Shown here piece by piece: positions 44,307 through 53,424 of a stretch of 64,000 nt of DNA. The DNA is from CAVVUC01 sp963751395 (lineage in GTDB: Bacteria > Verrucomicrobiota > Verrucomicrobiia > Chthoniobacterales > Chthoniobacteraceae). The stretch spans positions 310,001-374,000 of the forward strand of contig CAVVUC010000002.1 in NCBI GenBank assembly GCA_963751395.1. The letters are read 5' to 3'. The stretch's first letter is position 1. Every line of letters begins with the position of its first letter. The translations under genes and the position numbers were made by a program. Under the pieces are notes generated by a model. That model was not told the DNA's origin, searched no databases, and saw only the letters and a list, made by a program, of their open reading frames with translations.

Positions 44307-45752
44307 TGTCGGCGACGGTTCAAAAGTGGAATTCTCGCCGGTTCAAAAGTGGACTATTTTCACAAGCTGAAAGCACCTAATACACAGGGCCATACATCTT
44401 TTGGCGGATGCTCGAGGACCCAAAATTTCCGGTTCGGGTGATGTATGATGGCGACCGATTGGCGTGCGGTGGTTGCGATTTCATAATTTTGGCCTTCAAA
44501 GTCGATGGTCTGGTCATTGTTGACCCGGCGCATTGCGCGGAGGGAAAGGTGGAGATCCAGCAGGCTGGAAGGAGGTGGTGGGCGAAGATGACCCCTGTTT
44601 TGCGGCAGGGCATTTTCCCAGACATCCTGAGGGATCCTGCCGGTGCTGCGTTGGCGAGTGCGGTTCTGGCGGCTGATTTCCATTTGGAGGACTTCATCGG
44701 CATGCTCCCAAGTCTGAACTCTGGCGTGAGCCAGGAGAGTGACGATGCGTTTCTGGAAAGTGCCAAATCGGCGTTCGATCTTGCCTTTGGCCTGGGGAGT
44801 CGGAGCGACAAGGTGAGCTACGCCAAGGCCAAGCAGGGCGCGTTGGAACTCGCTTCTCGGATCGCTATGGTCGTTGGCAGAGTTCGGGCCAAAGAGACTC
44901 AATGCGTCAGTGTAAACAGCGTCTGGCAACCCGTGGATTTCGAAAGCGGCGCGGAGGTGGCAGAAGTGATTCCATGTTGTGTCGGCAGAGACGAAACGTC
45001 CGGCAACATTGAAGCCGGAATGGTCATCGACGGTGAGCAGAAGGATTTGTTTGGCGGCGGCGGGCCACCATTGGTGGATGGAACTGTCGTGCTGATAAAG
45101 CTCTCCGATGTGTGCGCGGCGGAAGCGGCGGCAGGCGCGCTGTTTTCGCGCGACGGCAGGGACGAGGTGGGAGAAGTGCGTTTTGACATGAACTTCAACG
45201 CTGGATCTCGCCCGCTTGAAGTTGCAGAGGCGGAGAAGTTCGTCAGCCACGAGTTGGTAGTTGGGCGGGTTCTGCAAGGGCAGGAAGTCTTGAAGGAATG
45301 CCCTGACTTTTTCGGGCCAAACGCGGCCATGTCCGCCGCCGCTGGCTTTGGGTTGGCAGGTCCTTCTGCTGCTCAGGTAGTCGCTCCGCAGCTCATAGAG
45401 GCGGGATTTGCCGATGCCTAAATGTCTGGCGGCCGCAGATGCGTCGAGGTTCCCGTCATTGAAATCGGCAAGGATGCGGAGCACAAAACGCGGCGGCAGG
45501 CGGTGGATGATCTGTTTCTTTTCAAGGCAGGAAGATGGTGTGTAATGCGCAGAGAGCGCGATCAAAGAAAGCTGACATGCTTCCGCCTCGGGAGGGGAGG
45601 GCCGCCGCATAAATGCAGGCTCTCCGTCGGCCTCCGCTCCGCTCCGGCCTCCTCCGAGCCTGCATTTATGCGGGAGTCAACTTGAATATGCACCCCAAAG
45701 TGAGAATTCCACTTTTGAACCGTCTCAGTCCACTTTTGAACAGGCCCCGACA
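44307..45752. mobile_element. Insertion sequence with 16-bp target duplication
   Basis: Ends TGTCGGCGACGGTTCAAAAG (left) and its inverse-like CTTTTGAACAGGCCCCGACA (right) are terminal inverted repeats beginning TGTCGG. Each end has two spaced copies of GTTCAAAAGTGGA (left 44319 and 44342, right inverse at 45709 and 45730). CAAGGTTGTGTAATCC flanks the element on both sides (44291-44306 and 45753-45768), a 16-base direct repeat that fits a target duplication. It carries one transposase. An inner hairpin GCATAAATGCAGGCTC/GAGCCTGCATTTATGC spans 45609-45673. The element splits tsaC from the nuclease gene. Confidence 0.88.
44360..45610 (-). CDS. IS transposase with rve-type integrase core
   Basis: A 416-residue DDE transposase. 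A helix-turn-helix region comes near residues 45-80 (LDASAAARHLGIGKSRLYELRSD). The integrase core has ELYQHDSSIHQWWP and LLTVDDHSGFNVAG with the first Asp residues, GLPDAVYTDALSLFG with the second, and PTPQAKGKIERRFGTFQ with the Glu. This matches IS481/IS21-like and ISNCY-type transposases; the family was not decided. The 5' end of the gene overlaps an inner hairpin that may limit expression. The exact start is uncertain. Confidence 0.85.
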   Translation of the reverse strand: MRRPSPPEAEACQLSLIALSAHYTPSSCLEKKQIIHRLPPRFVLRILADFNDGNLDASAAARHLGIGKSRLYELRSDYLSSRRTCQPKASGGGHGRVWPEKVRAFLQDFLPLQNPPNYQLVADELLRLCNFKRARSSVEVHVKTHFSHLVPAVARKQRACRRFRRAHIGELYQHDSSIHQWWPAAAKQILLLTVDDHSGFNVAGRFVSADTTWNHFCHLRAAFEIHGLPDAVYTDALSLFGPNSANDHSDPRSEFQRALLGLGVAHLVAPTPQAKGKIERRFGTFQKRIVTLLAHARVQTWEHADEVLQMEISRQNRTRQRSTGRIPQDVWENALPQNRGHLRPPPPSSLLDLHLSLRAMRRVNNDQTIDFEGQNYEIATTARQSVAIIHHPNRKFWVLEHPPKDVWPCVLGAFSL

Positions 45753-45818
45753 CAAGGTTGTGTAATCCTCAGCCATGAGGTCGTTGCAATCTCGCACGCA
45801 GAGTCCATCTTTGGGCCC

Positions 45819-46733
45819 ATGAAATCCCCCGTGTTCCTTGCCGCGCTCGTGGCTGTTTGTTTTCCAATCGCGAGTCAGGCATGGGATTACACCGGCCACA
45901 TGCTTGTGGATCAGATCGCTTGCGATCATCTTCAGCTTGGAGTTCTCGAGCGTGTGTCGTCGCTCGTCAGCACGCTCGAAAACAAATACAACGCGCATGA
46001 GCCCTACAACTTTGTCACGGCTGGCTGCTGGATGGACGACATGAGGGCGATGCCAGATTATCCGTGGGGGCCGCTGCATTACGTGGACTATCCTTATGCG
46101 CCTGATGCCTCGAAATTCATCGAACCGCCGCCGCCGCATATTTTGTCGGCGATCGAGCAGGCGGTCGCCACGGTAAAAGACCCCGCAGCCACTGCGCAGC
46201 AAAAGGCCGGGGCGGTTGCGATGATTCTGCATTTCGCGGGCGACCTACATCAGCCGATGCATTGCGTGGATTGGAATGACAAAGGCGGCAACGGCTATTT
46301 GATCTACGGCGTTCCATTCACCGATCTCTCGAAGAAACGCCCCGCCAACCTCCACGCCTTCTGGGACAAGGCATTTCGTTTCGACGTGAGGGATGGAAAG
46401 GTCGTTGAACTCTATTGGGGCCTGTGGACATCGGAGCGCCCGGCCGCGCCGGATCAGGGCCGGATCAAAGAGGAGGCGGCGAAGATCGAGGAACGCTTTC
46501 CTCAGACCTCCCTCGCGGAGCTGACGAAAAAAATGATGCCGCGAGACTGGGCGAAGGAGAGTTATGAGCTCGCCTGCAAATCCGGCTACCCGCCGGGGCC
46601 GCATCCAACGGAGACGGAAGTCGTGACGCTGAAGCCGGAGTTCGTTCACACAGCAAACGAGATCGCTTGCAAACGCATCGCGCTGGCAGGCTATCGCCTC
46701 GCCAATTTGCTCAACGAACTGTTTGGCAGTTAA
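45819..46733 (+). CDS. S1/P1-type nuclease, exported
   Basis: A 304-residue zinc nuclease for single-stranded nucleic acids. The signal peptide (MKSPVFLAALVAVCFPIASQ) is followed by AWDYTGHMLVDQIA, where the mature N-terminal Trp binds zinc. Other zinc ligands are in PLHYVDYPY, LHFAGDLHQPMHC and NLHAFWDKA. It likely acts in the periplasm on foreign DNA or RNA. It lies just right of the insertion sequence and keeps its own start. Confidence 0.92.
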   Translation: MKSPVFLAALVAVCFPIASQAWDYTGHMLVDQIACDHLQLGVLERVSSLVSTLENKYNAHEPYNFVTAGCWMDDMRAMPDYPWGPLHYVDYPYAPDASKFIEPPPPHILSAIEQAVATVKDPAATAQQKAGAVAMILHFAGDLHQPMHCVDWNDKGGNGYLIYGVPFTDLSKKRPANLHAFWDKAFRFDVRDGKVVELYWGLWTSERPAAPDQGRIKEEAAKIEERFPQTSLAELTKKMMPRDWAKESYELACKSGYPPGPHPTETEVVTLKPEFVHTANEIACKRIALAGYRLANLLNELFGS

Positions 46734-46891
46734 CAGGACAGGGCCGCGCAGTATCGCGGAGGACATGCTGGTACAAGCATTGCTAAACGATGTCTTGATT
46801 CCGACATGAGCAATTTCATTGAAGACACGTCCTCCCGCATCGCGCTTCAGCATGCCGCCCTCCGGCAGTTTGCCGGTTCCCCCCAAAGAGG

Positions 46892-47389
46892 ATGCTGTAT
46901 CTAAGCAACAAACCCGAGCCGCAAAGTGTTGAGTTGCAACGCGTGTTGCAGGCGACGGATGGCTATCTCTATCTTGGCCTGCCGCAAGAAGCCTTGAGGG
47001 AACTCGACGGCGTCTCTCTGATCGAGCGCACACGAGCCATCGCACTGCGGGCGCGTGTTCGAGTTCTGCTTCACCTGAAGCGTTGGGAGGACGCCGACCG
47101 CCTTTCGAGCAAGGGGTACGAGGTTTATCCCGAAGAGAACGAATTCATGGTGCAGCGTGCGTTTGCTTTGCAGCAGATGAAACGGCGCCACGAAGCCGTC
47201 CAGGTTCTGCTCACGGCTCCCGAGTGGATTCGGCGCACCGGCATTCTGCATTACAATCTCGCCTGCTACGAAGCGCAGTTGGGCAACCTCAGCGCCGCGC
47301 GCAAATGCATTTGCACCGCGATTGAAATGAACGCGTCGTTCAAGAAAAACGCGCGCACCGATCCTGACCTTCAGCGGCTCTGGAATTGA
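46892..47389 (+). CDS. Tetratricopeptide repeat protein
   Basis: A 165-residue all-helical protein with TPR-like pairs: ATDGYLYLGLPQEALRELDG, RARVRVLLHLKRWEDADRLS, RAFALQQMKRRHEAVQVLLT and LHYNLACYEAQLGNLSAARKC. No signal peptide is visible, so it is probably cytoplasmic and works in protein contacts. No partner is named by the context; the next gene codes for an exported HEAT-like protein. Confidence 0.75.
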   Translation: MLYLSNKPEPQSVELQRVLQATDGYLYLGLPQEALRELDGVSLIERTRAIALRARVRVLLHLKRWEDADRLSSKGYEVYPEENEFMVQRAFALQQMKRRHEAVQVLLTAPEWIRRTGILHYNLACYEAQLGNLSAARKCICTAIEMNASFKKNARTDPDLQRLWN

Positions 47390-47422
47390 TCGCTGGCGTG
47401 GCGATTGCTTTTACCACGATCC

Positions 47423-48607
47423 ATGAATCGTCTGATATCGAAAGTGACCGTGGTCGCAGTTGCACTCCTTGCCGTGGGACTCGTTGCGTCAAGGCCGAAG
47501 CATCAGCCGAGTCCGGTTGCTGCTCATGCGGGGAAGGCCGCACTCCAAGTTGCGAAGCCGGTCGTAAAAGCCGTGCCGGTGCTCTCGGTTGATCTCGCCG
47601 CAGCAGTCGAACAAAGGATCGTCGAGGTTAATTTCAGAGGTAATGGGCGCGATAAAATGAGCGCGTCAGTTTCCAACAAGAGTGCGCAGCCGTTGCGCGT
47701 TCATGTTGCGGAAGGACAAACATTGGAGGCCGGGACCAATCTTGTTGTCGTCGTTCGTGGATGTCATGCGGAAATACGCGCAGGCGCGACGGAGCAGATC
47801 GAGTTTGGGACCGCCGCGGTGAGTTCGGCGAACAAAGTGACAGAAGCCAGTTATTCGCTGTCTGTCGTGAGCACTCCAAAGCTGGAGCCGCTTCTCGTCT
47901 GGCTTCCGGAGCATCCCGAGGTTTCGACGCCAGCCGTCCAGACGGCGGTGCTGGCGCTCATGGAGAATCTTCCCGTCAGCGCATTCGCAAAGTTCGCGCG
48001 TATCGATGGCGACCTGGAAAGCCAGTTCGACACCTCGGCGTTTCGAGTGGACGTCAATGAAATCATCTCCGCGCTCATTGTGCTTCGCGAAATAGGCGTG
48101 CCCGAGTCACAACTCGCGCTGACGATTGATCCGCAGTTGAAGCTGGAGGCGATGATCGATCCGCTTACGCATGCTGCTGCGATGCGCTATTACAGCATCG
48201 CGCCGGAAACGGAATGGGCCTTTTGGAAGGATGAATTGTTGCAGGGCAACCCGAGCACGCGCCATTACGCACTTTATGGCATTGCACGATTCTACCCGGA
48301 GGTCGCGATGCAAATGCTTCCGAAATGGGTTCGCGAAACCAGAACGACTGCGGTTTTTCGCATCTCTGCTGTGCAAGCACTGGCTGAGACACGGCGTCCG
48401 GAAGCGATCTCGGTTCTCCGCCAGCTCGAACACGAAGTCGGCTTTCAGACCGAGCTTGGAAAGGCGGCGCACGTTGCGGCTGAGTACCTCGACAAGCATT
48501 TGAACAACCCCGTCGCCGCAAAACTTCGCGTTGGTTTCCGCACATCGCAGAACATGCCGCCGATGCAGAGCGGCGCGCAGCGTGCTGTGATTGCCTCGGC
48601 AAACTAA
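47423..48607 (+). CDS. Membrane-anchored protein with HEAT-like C-terminus, unknown
   Basis: A 394-residue protein. The N-terminus is a membrane or signal helix (ISKVTVVAVALLAVGLVAS), then a beta-rich part (residues about 60-160, VSNKSAQPLRVHVAEGQTLE). The C-terminal half is helical with HEAT-like repeats (HYALYGIARFYPEVAMQMLP, AVQALAETRRPEAISVLRQL). The ATG at 47423 is chosen because it begins the signal helix. No family was recognised; a scaffold role outside the cytoplasm is an inference. Confidence 0.65.
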   Translation: MNRLISKVTVVAVALLAVGLVASRPKHQPSPVAAHAGKAALQVAKPVVKAVPVLSVDLAAAVEQRIVEVNFRGNGRDKMSASVSNKSAQPLRVHVAEGQTLEAGTNLVVVVRGCHAEIRAGATEQIEFGTAAVSSANKVTEASYSLSVVSTPKLEPLLVWLPEHPEVSTPAVQTAVLALMENLPVSAFAKFARIDGDLESQFDTSAFRVDVNEIISALIVLREIGVPESQLALTIDPQLKLEAMIDPLTHAAAMRYYSIAPETEWAFWKDELLQGNPSTRHYALYGIARFYPEVAMQMLPKWVRETRTTAVFRISAVQALAETRRPEAISVLRQLEHEVGFQTELGKAAHVAAEYLDKHLNNPVAAKLRVGFRTSQNMPPMQSGAQRAVIASAN

Positions 48608-48640
48608 CCGGTTGGCAGAGAAACGAGAGAGACTCTCGCT

Positions 48641-49189
48641 TTACGGAGTCGTGGCGGGAGAGGGAGCAGGCGGGCGGTTGAACTCCGCCTTCAACGCCTG
48701 AATGACTTCTTCGATGAGCGTCTTCCGCTTTTCCTCCATTTCCTTCCGCAGTTTTTCCTCCACCTTGCGGCGCTCCTGAGCGTAACGCAGCGCATACACC
48801 TGGCGTTGGTCGGCGTCCAGTTTGAGACCGGAACTGGCGATCGCGTCGTTCGTTTCTTTCAGCATTTTCTGACGACGCTGCTGCTCACGAACTCGCATCG
48901 TTTCCCGTTCTTCAGGGCTCATCTCTTTCCAGCGTTCCAGGTTTTCCCTGACCCGCTGTTTGTCCTCGGGCGGGAGTTTTTCGTAAATGCGGCGTGCTCC
49001 AGTCGGATCAAAGCCGGGCCGGAACGGGTGTTCGGGAACATTCTGCTTGTTGAATGCCGGCGGAGGAGGCAGAGGGGCTCGCTCCTCCGCAGGACGTTTC
49101 ATCGGGGGAGGATTGTCCTGGGTTTGTCCGGTTTGAGCAGCCAGTCCCAGAGAGCCGGCGAGGATTATTGTGAGGAGTTTTCCAGCCAT
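48641..49189 (-). CDS. Small exported protein, DUF3106-like
   Basis: A 182-residue protein: signal peptide (MAGKLLTIILAGSLGLAAQT), a proline-rich stretch (PPPMKRPAEERAPLPPPP), then a charged helical region with LPPEDKQRVRENLERWKEMS and PEERETMRVREQQRR, the DUF3106-type pattern. It is coupled to the upstream anti-sigma-like gene by a 25-base overlap. Together they resemble the tail of an ECF sigma locus, but no ECF gene is present. Confidence 0.65.
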   Translation of the reverse strand: MAGKLLTIILAGSLGLAAQTGQTQDNPPPMKRPAEERAPLPPPPAFNKQNVPEHPFRPGFDPTGARRIYEKLPPEDKQRVRENLERWKEMSPEERETMRVREQQRRQKMLKETNDAIASSGLKLDADQRQVYALRYAQERRKVEEKLRKEMEEKRKTLIEEVIQALKAEFNRPPAPSPATTP

Positions 49190-49512
49190 ACAGAATCGTC
49201 GTCCCATGCAATTAGTTCATCGAGGTGGTTGATGACTTCCACATCTGACTTGTTGGAAACCTGCTGAGCCAGCAAAGCCGCGTCCGGGTCGGAGGTGGTG
49301 AAAAAGTGATCCGAATTCACGGTGAGCATGATGGCCGCTGTCGCGCCTATTGTTGCGATCACCCACTTACGACAGAGCCTTGCCAGAAGCCCCGGGGATT
49401 GATCTGCCACTCGGACGCTCCGTAGAACATTCCGGGCAAAAAAAGGCGACACGGCAGGCTGTTTCGCCTTGCCGAGCAAACGCCAGAGATCGTCATGTTC
49501 TTCGGTGTTCAT
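49165..49512 (-). CDS. Anti-sigma-like small membrane protein
   Basis: A 115-residue protein: polar N-terminal domain (EEHDDLWRLLGKAKQPAVSPFFARNVLRSV read in parts), one membrane helix near residues 49-64 (KWVIATIGATAAIMLTV), then an acidic outer tail. The layout matches small membrane proteins that accompany ECF sigma factors and DUF3106 proteins. It lies 93 bases after rpoD on the same strand, so it could be co-transcribed with the main sigma factor gene. A direct link is not shown. Confidence 0.6.
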   Translation of the reverse strand: MNTEEHDDLWRLLGKAKQPAVSPFFARNVLRSVRVADQSPGLLARLCRKWVIATIGATAAIMLTVNSDHFFTTSDPDAALLAQQVSNKSDVEVINHLDELIAWDDDSVWLENSSQ

Positions 49513-49605
49513 CTTTTTCCAGTTAGAGAAACACGAATCGCCCGGAAAAGTTGCGCGTTTAATTCCCAGCGCAATGTTCTTCCCCTTCGGTTGCCGGGTT
49601 TGCTC

Positions 49606-51492
<1,887 letters not shown>

Positions 51493-51545
51493 ACCGGTCC
51501 GGAATGTATAAGGGCGTTCTCCTGTCTCACTACTGAGCCACAGTC

Positions 51546-53402
51546 TCAGGGTGGCGAGGAGAAAGGCCGCGCAATATCAGTGAGGTGTTTTTGAAGGTCA
51601 AGGATTTCTTTTTGTAATGCGACAACCTCGTTCATTGGCAGGTTCGGCAGCCGCAACCGGCTGCTCAGCGCCTCCTGGCGGCGCTTGATTTCACGCCGCT
51701 GCAAATCCCGCCAGCAGTCCTGCGCGACGACCAGCGCGTTCGGCGGCAGTTTGTCCAGCAGCAGGGATGAGAGAAACGCCCCCTCGTCGCTGCTCAAGCC
51801 CGGCAGGAATGCATTCACGGAATTGGTCTCGTCGGGTTGAAAATCACCCGCGAGTACTTTGCATAGGAGATCGGCCTCCGGGTTGTTGGACAACAGTTCG
51901 CGCCAGGATTGAGCGAGCAGCCATTCGCGCGCTTCCTTGCTTCGCAGGGCGGCGAGACACAGAAGGCGGATGGTCGTGTTCGGTTTTACCACCGGACTCT
52001 TTGGGTCCGTTGTTTTCTCGGCCTCCCGGCGCGGCGCGTTTAACATCGCGCGAAAATCTTTCGCCGAAATACCCAGGCGCGCCGTCACCTTATTGATGAC
52101 ATCTTCCTTCATGACGGCGTCCGTCACGTAGCTGACCGCCGCCGCCATCTTCCTCGCGAACTGCATCTTGCCGCGCGCGGTCGCAAACTCCGGCGAGCTT
52201 GTATTCCGATCAATCTGGTAGTCAAAAAAATCTCTGGCGCTTGCGATCTGCGCCGCAAACGCCTCCGCGCCCTGCTCGCGGATCAACGAATCGGGATCGT
52301 GTCCCGCTGGCATCTCCGCGACACGCACAAAAAGATTCGCGTCCAGAAGCGAGGCCAGCGAGCGCTCGGCGGCTTTTTGTCCGGCGGCATCGGAGTCGAA
52401 ACAGAGAACGACCTCCTCGACGTATCGCTTCAAAATGCGCGCCTGCTTTTCAGTGAACGCGGTGCCCTGCGGGGCAATCACGTTCTGCACGCCCGCCTCG
52501 AACGCCGTGATCAAGTCAAGCTGCCCTTCGCACACGATCGCCGAGTTCTTGTCGATCAACGCGCGCTTCGATTTGTGCAGGCCGAACAGGACGTTGCCTT
52601 TTGTGAAAAGCATCGTCTCCGGCGAGTTGACGTATTTCGCCTCGGGCGCATCGGCCTTGAGCACGCGCCCGCTGAACGCGATCACTTCGCCGATGTCGTT
52701 GCAGATCGGAAACATCACGCGGTCGCGAAAACGATCGTAGAACCGGATTGCGGATTGCGGATTGCGGATTGCGGAAAGGTCTTCATCGCTCGACACTTCT
52801 TCACTTTCCGATTTCCGGTTTCCGGTTTCCGAAATCTTGACGAGTCCGCTCGCGATCAATTCCTCCACGCTGTAGCCCTGCTCGCGGGCCCAGTTGCCAA
52901 GCGCATCCCACGAGTCCGGTGCATAGCCGATCTTCCACGATTTCGCGACTTCGCCTGTGATCCCGCGGCTCTTCAAATAATCGCGTGCCGCCTGTGCCGC
53001 CGGAGTTTTCAGAAGATTCCGGTGAAACCACTCCGCCGCCTCCTGATGCAGCGACAGAAGCCGCCTCCGCATTTGGAAACGGCGGTCGTCTTCCTCGCTG
53101 AGTTGCTCCTCCACGATCTTGATCCCCACGCGCTCCGCCAGCTTCTTCGCGGCCTCGGGAAAGCTCAGGTTCTCGTAAAGCTCGACGAACTTGAACACGC
53201 TTCCACCGGCGCCGCAGCCGAAGCATTTGAAAATCTGCCGCTGGGGATTCACCGTGAACGATGGCGATTTCTCCTGATGAAAAGGGCAAAGCGCCTTGTA
53301 GGTCGAGCCTGCGCGCTTGAGCGGAAAGTAACTGCCGATGACTTCGACGATGTCATTGGCAGCGGCGATTTGCTCGAGAGTGTTCTGAGGAATTTTGCCC
53401 AC
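51546..53402 (-). CDS. dnaG: DNA primase
   Basis: A 618-residue primase that makes RNA primers at the fork. The N-terminal CHC2 zinc domain has YKALCPFHQEKSPSF and IFKCFGCGAGG. The catalytic Toprim part has IVCEGQLDLITAFEAG, CFDSDAAGQKA and the polymerase domain around FYDRFRDRVMFPI. Residues about 190-220 (ISETGNRKSESEEV, DLSAIRNPQSAIR) are encoded by two 7-bp arrays read in frame and lie at a loop before FYDRFRDRV. The C-terminal helicase-binding part is short. It heads a dnaG-rpoD unit. Confidence 0.95.
   Translation of the reverse strand: MGKIPQNTLEQIAAANDIVEVIGSYFPLKRAGSTYKALCPFHQEKSPSFTVNPQRQIFKCFGCGAGGSVFKFVELYENLSFPEAAKKLAERVGIKIVEEQLSEEDDRRFQMRRRLLSLHQEAAEWFHRNLLKTPAAQAARDYLKSRGITGEVAKSWKIGYAPDSWDALGNWAREQGYSVEELIASGLVKISETGNRKSESEEVSSDEDLSAIRNPQSAIRFYDRFRDRVMFPICNDIGEVIAFSGRVLKADAPEAKYVNSPETMLFTKGNVLFGLHKSKRALIDKNSAIVCEGQLDLITAFEAGVQNVIAPQGTAFTEKQARILKRYVEEVVLCFDSDAAGQKAAERSLASLLDANLFVRVAEMPAGHDPDSLIREQGAEAFAAQIASARDFFDYQIDRNTSSPEFATARGKMQFARKMAAAVSYVTDAVMKEDVINKVTARLGISAKDFRAMLNAPRREAEKTTDPKSPVVKPNTTIRLLCLAALRSKEAREWLLAQSWRELLSNNPEADLLCKVLAGDFQPDETNSVNAFLPGLSSDEGAFLSSLLLDKLPPNALVVAQDCWRDLQRREIKRRQEALSSRLRLPNLPMNEVVALQKEILDLQKHLTDIARPFSSPP
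52744..52832. repeat. Two 7-bp arrays inside dnaG
   Basis: CGGATTG occurs four times plus a part (52744-52774), and TTTCCGA/TTTCCGG four times (52805-52832). Both are read in frame in dnaG. Confidence 0.9.
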
Positions 53403-53424
53403 GTGTTTCGTTAATCAACGCTGC

